Source of the DNA: Solirubrobacter pauli
GTDB lineage: Bacteria > Actinomycetota > Thermoleophilia > Solirubrobacterales > Solirubrobacteraceae
Assembly (NCBI RefSeq): GCF_003633755.1
Contig: NZ_RBIL01000001.1
Location: 3,395,426 to 3,459,425 of the forward strand
Length of the DNA stretch: 64,000 nucleotides
Direction: 5' to 3'
Part shown: positions 8,729 through 16,162 of the stretch, one piece after another
How the letters are laid out: each line of letters opens with the position of its first letter
Position numbering within the stretch: the first letter of the stretch is position 1
Notes under the pieces: generated by a model
Seen by the model: the letters and a program-made list of their open reading frames with translations, nothing else
Databases searched by the model: none
Told to the model about the DNA's origin: nothing
Made by a program: the position numbers and the translations under genes

Positions 8729-9558
8729 CATCTTCCGAACGGGCCCTTCTTCTTGCCCTTGCGGCGGGGTACGGCGCGCTTGGCCTTCGTGGTGAGCTGC
8801 TTGCGCTTGGGCTGCTTCTTGTGCGTCTGCTGGTAGGCGACGCCACCGCCGGCGGCGGACAGGGCGGCGACGACGGCCGCGATCAGGCCCGGGTTCGCGC
8901 GCAGCCGCTTGAACTCGCGCTCGACCTCCGGCCACACCTGGTTCTCGATCAGCTCCTGGGCGGCCTCGGGCGTGGCCTCCAGCTGCGCGGGCATGATCGC
9001 GGGCGCGAAGCTGACCTGCACCTTGACGGGCTTCGGGAACCAGCCCCAGGCGAACAGCTTGTCGGTGCCGGTGATCGCGCACGGGACGATCGGCGCCTGC
9101 GCCTCGATCGCCAGCCGGCCGACGCCACGCCGCGGCTCGCGCAGCGTCTCGGGGTCGCGGTGGCGGGTGCCTTCAGGGAACATCGCCAGCACGCGGCCCT
9201 TCTCGAGGTGCACCTGGGCAGTCCGCAGCGCGTCCGGGTCGGCGGTGCCGCGGCGCACGGGGAACGCGCCGAGCCCGCTCAGCAGGCGCGCGGTCTTCTT
9301 GCCCTCGAAGAGCTCGGTCTTCGCCATGAAGTGCAGGTGTCGCTTGGTGGCGAGCCCGATGAAGAACGAGTCGTAGAAGCTCTTGTGGTTGGGCGCGATG
9401 ATCGCGGGCCCTTCGGCCGGCACGAACTCGGCGCCGGTGACCCGCAGGCGGTACCAGACGGCGGCGATCGGGGTGAGGACGATGCGCGCGAGCTCGTACA
9501 CCCACGAGGTGCCGCGTTTGCGTGAGAGCTCGTTCGCCTCTTCGTTGGTGAGGGCCAT
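8728..9558 (-). CDS. 1-acyl-sn-glycerol-3-phosphate acyltransferase (PlsC family)
   Basis: 276 residues. The HX4D catalytic motif (NHKSFYD) and the FPEGTRHRD substrate motif show an LPLAT/PlsC enzyme, which acylates lysophosphatidic acid or a related glycerolipid at the membrane. After the catalytic domain (about residue 225) comes a short hydrophobic Ala/Gly helix and then a ~35-residue Lys/Arg-rich tail (QPKRKQLTTKAKRAVPRRK). This tail is not part of the family core and may anchor the protein to acidic membrane surfaces. Divergent from the DpgC-like gene with only 20 bp between start codons. Confidence 0.85.
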   Translation of the reverse strand: MALTNEEANELSRKRGTSWVYELARIVLTPIAAVWYRLRVTGAEFVPAEGPAIIAPNHKSFYDSFFIGLATKRHLHFMAKTELFEGKKTARLLSGLGAFPVRRGTADPDALRTAQVHLEKGRVLAMFPEGTRHRDPETLREPRRGVGRLAIEAQAPIVPCAITGTDKLFAWGWFPKPVKVQVSFAPAIMPAQLEATPEAAQELIENQVWPEVEREFKRLRANPGLIAAVVAALSAAGGGVAYQQTHKKQPKRKQLTTKAKRAVPRRKGKKKGPFGR

Positions 9559-9565
9559 AAGCGCG

Positions 9566-9571
9566 TAGATT
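9566..9571 (+). promoter_or_regulatory. -10 element (TAGATT), leaderless-type
   Basis: TAGATT lies 7 nt before ATG 9579 with no ribosome-binding site between. This favours ATG 9579 over the in-frame TTG 9573 as the start. Confidence 0.45.
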
Positions 9572-9578
9572 CTTGCCG

Positions 9579-10643
9579 ATGGAGGCTCGGCGGATCTACT
9601 ACGAGCTCACGGACGGGCTGGAACGCCGCCTCCGGGCGGAGGAGCTCGTCTACCTCGCGCCCGGTCTGCCGACCCGCGCGGAGATCGCCGGCGAGGCCGC
9701 CAAGCCGCAGTCCGACAAGGCCGGGATCGAGATCGCGCAGGGCGCTTTCCTCGCCGACGTGCTCGCCGACCCCGAGTGCGGCCGTCATCTGCTCGACACG
9801 ATGTTGGCGCCGACGCCGCTCGCGCTCTCCCACCGCGAGGCGTTCGCGCGCGACGGCCGGGTGGACCTCGGCCGCGCGTTCGTCGAGCGTCGCGGGAACG
9901 TCGGCGTCGCCGAGCTGCGCAACCCGCGCCACCTCAACGCCGAGGACGACACCACGCTCGCCCCGCTGGAGGCCGCCGTCGACCTGCTGCTGGGCGACGA
10001 GGCGACGGAGGTCTGCGTGCTGCGCGGCGGCGTCGTCGAGCACCCGCGCTACGCCGGGCGCCGCATCTTCGGCGCCGGCCTGAACCTGACGCATCTGTAC
10101 CGCGGCCAGATCTCCTACCTGTTCTTCCCGGTCCGCGATCTCGGCCTCGTGCACAAGGTCTTCCGCGCCGACAAGCTGTGGATCGCCGCCGCGGAGACGT
10201 TCGCGATCGGCGGCGGCTGCCAGCTCCTGCTCACCGTCGACCACATCCTGTGCGAGCGCGGCACCCGGCTCACGCTGCCCGCCCGCAACGAGGGCATCAT
10301 CCCGGGCGCCGCGAACCTGCGGCTGCCGCGCTTCGTCGGCGACCGCCGCGCCCGCCAGGCGATCCTGTCCGGCGCCGAGCTGCAGCCGGAGGAGCTCGCG
10401 GACGAGCTCGTCGAGGTGGGGGAGATGGACGCGGCGATCACCGCGCGCGCCGCCGCGCTCGCGACCGCCGGCGCGGTCTCCGGTGGCGCGAACAAGCGGG
10501 CCTTCCGCGTCGGCCAGGAGCCGCTCGACGTCTTCCGCGAGTACATGTCCGTCTACTGCCGCGAGCAGGCGGCCTGCTACTTCAGCCCCGCGCTCATCCG
10601 CAACCTGGAGGAGAACTGGCGTGCCCACGAGAGAGGCGCTTGA
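9579..10643 (+). CDS. DpgC-like (3,5-dihydroxyphenyl)acetyl-CoA 1,2-dioxygenase family protein
   Basis: About 354 residues. The central block (GNVGVAELRNPRHLNAEDD, HPRYAGRRIFGAGLNLTHL, GQISYLFFPVRDLG, FAIGGGCQLLLTVDH, LPARNEGIIPGAANLRL) is an enoyl-CoA hydratase/crotonase fold of the DpgC type. DpgC is a cofactor-free dioxygenase that converts dihydroxyphenylacetyl-CoA to the glyoxylate in glycopeptide-antibiotic pathways. The next gene, overlapping by 23 bp, is a PaaK-like aryl-CoA ligase that could supply the CoA ester. No DpgA, DpgB or DpgD homologue lies nearby, so an aromatic-catabolic role is more likely than antibiotic synthesis. An in-frame TTG at 9573 is an alternative start. Confidence 0.72.
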   Translation: MEARRIYYELTDGLERRLRAEELVYLAPGLPTRAEIAGEAAKPQSDKAGIEIAQGAFLADVLADPECGRHLLDTMLAPTPLALSHREAFARDGRVDLGRAFVERRGNVGVAELRNPRHLNAEDDTTLAPLEAAVDLLLGDEATEVCVLRGGVVEHPRYAGRRIFGAGLNLTHLYRGQISYLFFPVRDLGLVHKVFRADKLWIAAAETFAIGGGCQLLLTVDHILCERGTRLTLPARNEGIIPGAANLRLPRFVGDRRARQAILSGAELQPEELADELVEVGEMDAAITARAAALATAGAVSGGANKRAFRVGQEPLDVFREYMSVYCREQAACYFSPALIRNLEENWRAHERGA

Positions 10644-11808
10644 GCGGGTCGTCGAGCGGGTGCGCCGGACGCCGTTGGGCGAGCGCATCCCGGCCGGCTG
10701 GGAGGCGCTGACCGACCTCCCGTTCACGACGAAGGAGGACCTGCGCCGGCACTACCCGCTCGGCCTCGTGACGGTCCCGCACGAGCAGCTGCGTCGCATC
10801 CACGCCTCGTCCGGCAGCCGCGGCAAGCCGACGATCGCCGCTTACACCCAGCACGACCTCGACGTGTGGTCGGAGGTGATGGCCGACTGCCTGACGATGG
10901 CCGGCGTGCAGCCCGGCATGGTGCTGCACAACGCGTACGGGTACGGGCTCTTCACCGGTGGCCTCGGCTTCCACCAGGGCGCGGAGCGGATCGGCGCGCT
11001 GACGATCCCGGTGAGCGGCGGCGTCACCGCGCGGCAGGCCCTCCTGCTCCGCGACCTCCGAGGTCAGGTGCTGTGCTCGACGCCGAGCTACGCGCTGCAC
11101 ATCGCCCAAGGGCTGCGCGAGGCGGGCATCGGACCGGACGAGCTCGCGCTCGAGATCGGGCTGTTCGGCGCCGAGCCGTGGACCGAGGGCATGCGCGACC
11201 AGCTGGAGGCCGAGCTCGGCCTGGTCGCGCTGAACATCTACGGCCTCTCGGAGATCGTCGGCCCGGGCGTGGCGGCGGAGTGCCCCGAGGGCCGCGACGG
11301 CCTGCACGTGATGGAGGACCACTTCCTCGTCGAGGTCATCGACCCCGAGACGGGTGCGCCGGCCCCCGACGGCACCGACGGCGAGCTCGTCTTCACCACG
11401 CTGACCAAGGAGGCGATGCCGCTCCTGCGCTACCGCACCGGCGACATCGCGTCGCTGGATCGCGAGCCGTGCGTGTGCGGCCGCGCCTCCGCGCGCATGA
11501 GCGCCGTCCGCGGCCGGCGCGACGACATGCTGATCATCCGCGGCGTGAACCTCTACCCCTCGCAGATCGAGGAGGCGCTCCTGCACGTCGACGGCGTCGC
11601 GCCGCACTACCAGCTGATCGTCGAGCGCCCGGGACAGCTCGACGAGCTCACCGTCCTCTGCGAGGGCAAGGGCGCGAACCTCGCGAGTCGCGTGAAGGAG
11701 GCGATCCGGGAGCAGGTCGGCGTCACCGTGCGCGTCCTGGTCCGCCCGCTCGGCGAGATCCCGCGCAGCGAGGGCAAGGCGGTCCGCGTCGTGGATAAAC
11801 GAACCTAA
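10621..11808 (+). CDS. Phenylacetate-CoA ligase-like AMP-forming ligase (PaaK family)
   Basis: 395 residues from GTG 10621, which has a GGAGG site 10 nt upstream inside the preceding gene. Adenylation motifs: SSGSRGKPT (A3), NIYGLSEIVGPG (A5), YRTGDIASLD (A7), and GRRDDMLIIRGVNLYPSQIEE (A8). These identify the PaaK branch, which activates aryl-acetates or benzoates to CoA thioesters in the cytoplasm. It is about 35-40 residues shorter at the N-terminus than typical PaaK. Translational coupling to the DpgC-like dioxygenase suggests the ligase makes its CoA substrate; the acid is unknown. The stop codon is embedded in a palindromic repeat. Confidence 0.8.
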   Translation: MPTREALERVVERVRRTPLGERIPAGWEALTDLPFTTKEDLRRHYPLGLVTVPHEQLRRIHASSGSRGKPTIAAYTQHDLDVWSEVMADCLTMAGVQPGMVLHNAYGYGLFTGGLGFHQGAERIGALTIPVSGGVTARQALLLRDLRGQVLCSTPSYALHIAQGLREAGIGPDELALEIGLFGAEPWTEGMRDQLEAELGLVALNIYGLSEIVGPGVAAECPEGRDGLHVMEDHFLVEVIDPETGAPAPDGTDGELVFTTLTKEAMPLLRYRTGDIASLDREPCVCGRASARMSAVRGRRDDMLIIRGVNLYPSQIEEALLHVDGVAPHYQLIVERPGQLDELTVLCEGKGANLASRVKEAIREQVGVTVRVLVRPLGEIPRSEGKAVRVVDKRT

Positions 11809-11830
11809 AGGGGTCTGACCCCTTCAGGTT
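11802..11830. repeat. 29-bp palindromic repeat, copy 1
   Basis: Arms AACCTAAAGGGGT (11802-11814) and ACCCCTTCAGGTT (11818-11830) flank CTG, with one arm mismatch. The element holds both stop codons of the convergent genes on either side (TAA 11806-11808 and, on the minus strand, TGA 11824-11826). A near-identical copy occurs at 12615-12643, so it is a repeated palindrome that probably also works as a terminator here. Confidence 0.7.
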
Positions 11831-12585
11831 CCGAGCACCGGCTCGAGCTGCGGCCGCTTGGCCGTGATGCCGTCGCCGGAGGAGACGCCGCGGAGGCGTC
11901 GCAGGACCCACGGCGCGAGGTACTTGCCGGCCCACACCGCGTGCGAGACGGTCGACCGCGGGCCGAGCGGATCGGTGAACGGCTGCGTCCAGGACGAGTC
12001 CGCGCCCTCCAGGCCCATCGCCTCCGCCGCGGCCGCGGCGATCCGGGCGTGGCCGTGCGGGTTCGCGTGCAGGCGGTCGGTGTGCCAGAGCCGGCGGTCG
12101 GACGCCACCGGGTGCGCTTCCAGGTCGACGAGGAACGTGCCGTGCGTGGCCGACAGGTCGCGGATCGCCCGGTTGAGGTTGCGCAGGCGCGCCGCGGCCC
12201 CCTTGGCGATCGGGTTGATCGGCACCGGGTCGGGCAGCGTGAACGCGATCACGTCCGCGCCGGCTCCGCGCAGCGCGCCGATCAGCGTGTCGATCCGCTC
12301 GATCACCGTCGGGACGCTGCAGTCGCGCCGGAGCATGTCGTTGAGCCCGGTGAGCACCGAGGCGAGGTCCGGGCGGAGCGCCAGGGCCGGCTCGAGCTGC
12401 TCGTCCACGAGCTGGCGCGCGAGCTTCCCGCGCACGGCCAGGTTCGCGTACTGCAGGTCCGGCGCGTCCTGCGCGAGCCGCTCCGCGAGCCGGTCCGCCC
12501 AGCCGCGGAACGTCCCGTCGGGGTTCATGTCCCAGAGCCCTTCGGTCGTGCTGTCGCCGATGGCCACGAAGCGCCGATACGCCAT
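11824..12585 (-). CDS. SGNH/GDSL-family esterase or lipase
   Basis: 253 residues. The four SGNH blocks are visible: GDST (block I nucleophile Ser, near residue 12), the NLAVRG glycine block, TGLND (block III), and WHTDRLHANPHGH carrying the Asp/His pair (block V). No signal peptide is seen, so it probably acts in the cytoplasm on acyl esters, carbohydrate acetates or thioesters; the substrate is unknown. It is flanked on both sides by copies of the same palindromic repeat, and its stop codon lies within copy 1. Confidence 0.85.
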   Translation of the reverse strand: MAYRRFVAIGDSTTEGLWDMNPDGTFRGWADRLAERLAQDAPDLQYANLAVRGKLARQLVDEQLEPALALRPDLASVLTGLNDMLRRDCSVPTVIERIDTLIGALRGAGADVIAFTLPDPVPINPIAKGAAARLRNLNRAIRDLSATHGTFLVDLEAHPVASDRRLWHTDRLHANPHGHARIAAAAAEAMGLEGADSSWTQPFTDPLGPRSTVSHAVWAGKYLAPWVLRRLRGVSSGDGITAKRPQLEPVLGT

Positions 12586-12592
12586 GCATCCA

Positions 12593-12598
12593 ACGCTA
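12593..12598 (-). promoter_or_regulatory. -10 element (TAGCGT, minus strand), leaderless-type
   Basis: On the minus strand TAGCGT lies 7 nt before the ATG at 12585, with no ribosome-binding site between. Confidence 0.4.
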
Positions 12599-12601
12599 CA
12601 G

Positions 12602-12644
12602 AAAAACCTAAAGGAACCTAAAGGGGTCTGACCCCTTTAGGTTT
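12602..12644. repeat. Palindromic repeat, copy 2, with duplicated left arm
   Basis: The arms AACCTAAAGGGGT (12615-12627) and ACCCCTTTAGGTT (12631-12643) form a perfect palindrome around CTG. A partial left arm (AACCTAAAGG, 12605-12614) is duplicated just before it. Unlike copy 1 it lies between divergent genes, so it is not a terminator in this place. The right arm carries TAGGTT (12638-12643), 6 nt before GTG 12650, and could serve as the -10 element of the flavoenzyme gene. Confidence 0.7.
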
Positions 12645-12649
12645 GGCGG

Positions 12650-14020
12650 GTGATCACGAGGCGGCAGCTGATCGCTCGTGGAGCGGCCGGGGCGCTCGCG
12701 CTCGCGCTGCCCGAGGCGGCCGAGGCGCGGCGGCTCACGCGGACGCAGGAGCGTGCGCTGCGGACCGCCGTCCGTGGGCGGGTGCTGGTGCCCGGCGGCA
12801 GCGGCTACGACGCCGCCCGCGTGGTCTTCAACACGCGTTGGGACGGCGTGAAGCCGCCCGCCGTCGTGCAGGCGCGTGACACCGCGGACGTGCGCGCGGT
12901 GGTGCGCTGGGCCGACCGCTTCGACGTGCCGCTCGTCGCCCGTTCGGGCGGCCACGGCTACAGCGGCAACAGCACGAGCGCCAGCGCGGTCGTGGTCGAC
13001 CTCGACGCGCTGGACGCCGTCCGCTTCAACGACGGGATCGCCACGCTCGGCCCGGGCGCGCGACTGGGGGACGTGTACGCGCGGCTGGCGAGCCGCGGCT
13101 TGACGATCCCCGCCGGCAGCTGCCCGACGGTCGCGGTCGGCGGGCTCGTGCTCGGCGGCGGGATGGGCCTCGCGGGCCGCGCCTTCGGGCTCACGTGCGA
13201 CCGCGTCACGAGCTTCGACGTCGTCGACGCCGACGGCCGGCGCCGGCGCGTCGACGACGGCTCGCTCTTCTGGGCGCTGCGCGGCGGCGGTGGCAGCTTC
13301 GCCATCGTCACCGCCGTGCGACTGCGCACGCGGCGCGTCACGACCGCGGCGTTCTTCAGCGTCAGCTACCCGCGCGGCGCGCGCGAGGAGGCGCTGCAGC
13401 GGTGGGACGCGCTCGCCCCGAAGGCCCCGCGGGAGCTGACCGCGATCCTCACGCTGACGACCGACGGCGCGACCGCCTTCGGGCAGTACCTCGGCAGCCC
13501 GACCGCGCTGCGTCGCCTGATCCGCCCGCTCGGCGGGGTGCCGACCGTCGGCAGCGCCGACTACCGGACCGTGCAGCGCCGCTGGGCCGGCAATGCCAAC
13601 CCGCCGCGCTCGGCGTTCGCCGCCAGCTCGATGTACGTGACCAAGCGCCTGACCGCGAGCGGCCGCCGCGCGTTCGTGGCCGCCGCGGACACCGGCGCGA
13701 CGCTCATCCTCGACGCCTACGGCGGAGCGATCAACCGCCCGGACGGCGACGCCACCGCGTTCCCGCACCGCGACGCCCGCTTCAGCGTCCAGGTGATCAG
13801 CTACCGGGACGTCGCGACCGCGCGCACCCAGGTGCGCCGGGCACGGAAGGCGATCGCGCAGTACGGCGGCGGCGCCTACCTCAACTACGCCGACCCCGAC
13901 CTCACCCACGCGACCCGCGGCTACTGGGGCGCGAACCTCGAGCGGCTGCGCCGGGTCAAGCGCGAGGTCGACCCGGCGAACCGCTTCCGCCCTGCGCAGG
14001 GCGTGAGACCCGCTACGTGA
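12650..14020 (+). CDS. Exported FAD-linked oxidoreductase, berberine-bridge-enzyme (BBE) type
   Basis: 456 residues, GTG start. The N-terminus, with RRQLIARGAAGALALAL and an AEA cleavage site, looks like a Tat signal peptide. FAD_binding_4 domain: RSGGHGYSGNS near residue 98 provides the histidine for covalent flavin attachment, and GSCPTVAVGG near residue 158 provides the cysteine of bicovalent flavinylation, followed by LGGGMGLAGRAFGLTCD. The C-terminal BBE segment is YLNYADPDL and GANLERLRRVKREVDP. Such enzymes oxidise sugars or other alcohols with O2. Its promoter appears to lie in the palindromic repeat. The 3' end overlaps the convergent L,D-transpeptidase by 8 bp. Confidence 0.87.
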   Translation: MITRRQLIARGAAGALALALPEAAEARRLTRTQERALRTAVRGRVLVPGGSGYDAARVVFNTRWDGVKPPAVVQARDTADVRAVVRWADRFDVPLVARSGGHGYSGNSTSASAVVVDLDALDAVRFNDGIATLGPGARLGDVYARLASRGLTIPAGSCPTVAVGGLVLGGGMGLAGRAFGLTCDRVTSFDVVDADGRRRRVDDGSLFWALRGGGGSFAIVTAVRLRTRRVTTAAFFSVSYPRGAREEALQRWDALAPKAPRELTAILTLTTDGATAFGQYLGSPTALRRLIRPLGGVPTVGSADYRTVQRRWAGNANPPRSAFAASSMYVTKRLTASGRRAFVAAADTGATLILDAYGGAINRPDGDATAFPHRDARFSVQVISYRDVATARTQVRRARKAIAQYGGGAYLNYADPDLTHATRGYWGANLERLRRVKREVDPANRFRPAQGVRPAT

Positions 14021-14735
14021 TGGTGATCGGGGTCCCGACCGGCATCAGCTTCTCGAGCTTGAGGATGTCGGCGTTCTTGAGGCGCACGCAGCCGTGCGAG
14101 ACCCGGCCGGGGAGGATGCCCGGCTGGTTGGTGCCGTGCACGCCGACGAGCCCGCCACCGGGCCAGTCGGTCAGCGTGTCCGACGTCGCGCTCGTGATGT
14201 AGGCGAGCGGCCCGTAGACCGAGCCCTTGCCGCCGTAGCCCTTGAGCTTGGCGCGGATGTAGAACTGGCCCTTCGGCGTCGGCCACTGCGACTGCCCGAC
14301 GCCGATCGGCGCGCTGAAGACCTTCTTGCCGTTCTTGATCAGCGTGATCTTGTACGTCTTGGTGGAGATCTTCAGCCACGTGTTGACGGGCTGCAGCGAG
14401 CTCACCGCGTCGGCGGGCACCCAGCCCGTCGTGTTGTTCGGCCGCACGGGCAGGCGCACCCGCAGCCACTCCTCGCCGTCCACCTCGGTGCGATCGAGGA
14501 CGAACACGAGGTCGTCGGTCTTCTCGGGCGTCCGGAGCGTGAGCTTGGCGACCTTCTTGGCCGTCGGGCTCGGCTCCTCGCGCGCGACCTCGGCGCGGTT
14601 GACGTACGCGAAGTACGACGTCTTGCCGGGCGTGCTGACACGCTCGACCTCGGCCGCGCGCGCGGTGCCCTCAGACACGGCGGCGGCCGCGACGAGCGTC
14701 GCGGCCGCAGCCACTACCAACTTCTTGACTGGCAT
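14013..14735 (-). CDS. L,D-transpeptidase (YkuD domain) with SH3-like domain
   Basis: 240 residues. The signal peptide is MPVKKLVVAAAATLVAAAA. Residues about 40-110 form a bacterial SH3-like domain (FAYVNRAEVAREEP, WVPADAV); residues about 115-240 form the YkuD catalytic domain with the SHGCVRL signature and nucleophile Cys216. It forms 3-3 peptidoglycan crosslinks or attaches proteins at the cell wall. It lies 10 bp downstream of a secreted DUF11-like gene on the same strand, probably as one operon. Confidence 0.9.
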   Translation of the reverse strand: MPVKKLVVAAAATLVAAAAVSEGTARAAEVERVSTPGKTSYFAYVNRAEVAREEPSPTAKKVAKLTLRTPEKTDDLVFVLDRTEVDGEEWLRVRLPVRPNNTTGWVPADAVSSLQPVNTWLKISTKTYKITLIKNGKKVFSAPIGVGQSQWPTPKGQFYIRAKLKGYGGKGSVYGPLAYITSATSDTLTDWPGGGLVGVHGTNQPGILPGRVSHGCVRLKNADILKLEKLMPVGTPITIT

Positions 14736-14745
14736 CAGCCTGCTT

Positions 14746-15918
14746 TTAGCCGGTCACCCGCGGCACACGCCGCGATTGCGTCTTGCGGGCGGCGCGAACC
14801 GTCAGACGCTGGACGTCCGAGCACTCGGCGACGGTGATCCGCGCGGTGCCCGTCTTGGGCGGGCGCACCTTCAGGATCGCGACGCCCTTCGAGTTCGTCT
14901 TGGCGCTCACGGTCTTGCCGCCGGGGAGCGTGATCTTGACCGTCGTGCCGGCGTCGACCTGGCGCACGGTGGCCTTGATCGACGTGAGCTCCTTGGCGCG
15001 CACCTGAAGGCCCTTCGGGGTGGACAGCGTGCACGGCGCCTGGGTCGCGTTGGCGGGCTTCACCGCGGTCTCGGCGGGCGGGCCGGCCGGAGGCGGCGAG
15101 GCGGGCGGGCTGCCGGGCGGCGGCGTGAGCGTGACCGTCCACGTGTCGGGCGGCGAGCACACGTCGCGCTTGTCGATGTCGCTCTCAGCGCACGCGTACG
15201 CGGTGTTGGTGTAGACGCCCGGCGCCTGGTGCAGCTGCGCGCAGGTGAACGTCCACGACTCGCCGTTCGAGAGCTTGCCGTCGCCGTCGTCGCCGGTGGA
15301 GTACGTCGCGTTGCCGCACTTGTCGTCGGAGACACGCACCTTCGACATCGGCACGGGGGTGGAGCTGGTGTTGGTGACGACGAACGTGTAGGTGACGTTC
15401 TGCGGCGCGACGCCGGACTCGATCGAGCCCCGCTTGTCGATCGTCAGCGCCGGCTGGGTGATGTCCGTGCCGATCGAGCGGTAGATGCGGTAGGCGTGAG
15501 GCACGCGCGCGTCGTACAGCGTCGAGTTGCCCTCGAGCTCGGTGGAAGCGTCAGCGACGCCCGGGTTGACCGTCACCGTCCACGGGATCGTCACCTTCGT
15601 GAGCGGGAATCCGGCCGGGAACGTGAAGCCCAAGGGGTTCAACACGTTCGTCACGCCGGTCGCCGTGCCGTCCAGCGCCGGCAGGCGGAACACGAGCGGC
15701 GAGTTGAGCGTGATGTTGCACGGCCGGTCACCGACGTTCGCGAGCGAGATGATGAACCGCACCTGGTCGCCGGGACGGGCGGGGTTGGAGGGGTCGCGGA
15801 TGTAGCGGAAGTCCGATTCGTTTCCGCCACAGTTGTCGGGGATCTGCTGCGCCGACGCCGGCGACGCCATTGCCAGACCCGTTGCCAACAACGCCCCAAT
15901 AAGTACTGCTCGCCTCAT
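14746..15918 (-). CDS. Secreted DUF11-like (conserved-repeat domain) protein
   Basis: About 390 residues. ATG 15918 is chosen because GGGGAG lies upstream and it begins a clean signal peptide (MRRAVLIGALLATGLA, cleavage after ASA); the frame continues upstream but that part does not look coding. A beta-sandwich segment (RFIISLANVGDRPC) is followed by a DUF11-type domain (VTYTFVVTNTSSTPVPMSKV, GESWTFTC), a Pro-rich linker (PPPGSPPASPPPAGPP), and a C-terminal Ig-like or adhesion module (LQVRAKELTSIKATV). Likely wall-associated or extracellular, and plausibly a partner or substrate of the downstream L,D-transpeptidase. Specific function unknown. Confidence 0.75.
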   Translation of the reverse strand: MRRAVLIGALLATGLAMASPASAQQIPDNCGGNESDFRYIRDPSNPARPGDQVRFIISLANVGDRPCNITLNSPLVFRLPALDGTATGVTNVLNPLGFTFPAGFPLTKVTIPWTVTVNPGVADASTELEGNSTLYDARVPHAYRIYRSIGTDITQPALTIDKRGSIESGVAPQNVTYTFVVTNTSSTPVPMSKVRVSDDKCGNATYSTGDDGDGKLSNGESWTFTCAQLHQAPGVYTNTAYACAESDIDKRDVCSPPDTWTVTLTPPPGSPPASPPPAGPPAETAVKPANATQAPCTLSTPKGLQVRAKELTSIKATVRQVDAGTTVKITLPGGKTVSAKTNSKGVAILKVRPPKTGTARITVAECSDVQRLTVRAARKTQSRRVPRVTG

Positions 15919-16149
15919 CACTCCCCCTGCCGTCAACAAAGTCGGCGAGAAGCTATACGGACGGACGGCCCCGCGCGGAAGCACTTTTCCGGCCGTTCAT
16001 CGACTGGAAAGTGGAGTTACGCCAACCATGACGATGCACCAGAAAAGCCTGTATGCAACGATGCAAGAGTTCTGGCCGACCGGAGTGTTGCTGCTCTGAC
16101 GTCCAGTCTGCTGACAGCGCGTCGATGAGAGCCCATCACGTCGCGTCGG

Positions 16150-16155
16150 TACCGT
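16150..16155 (+). promoter_or_regulatory. -10 element (TACCGT) upstream of metY
   Basis: TACCGT lies 7 nt before ATG 16163. The intervening CAAGGGC could also be a weak ribosome-binding site. The 244-bp divergent gap 15919-16162 shows no S-box or SAM-II-like core. Confidence 0.35.
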
Positions 16156-16162
16156 CAAGGGC

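Noticed and set aside
9579-11808. Part of a glycopeptide-antibiotic gene cluster
   Set aside because: No NRPS, type III PKS, DpgB/D or tailoring genes occur on either side.
15919-16162. SAM-responsive riboswitch before metY
   Set aside because: No S-box, SAM-II or SAM-IV core sequence was found in this 244-bp gap; only a -10-like element near the start is visible.
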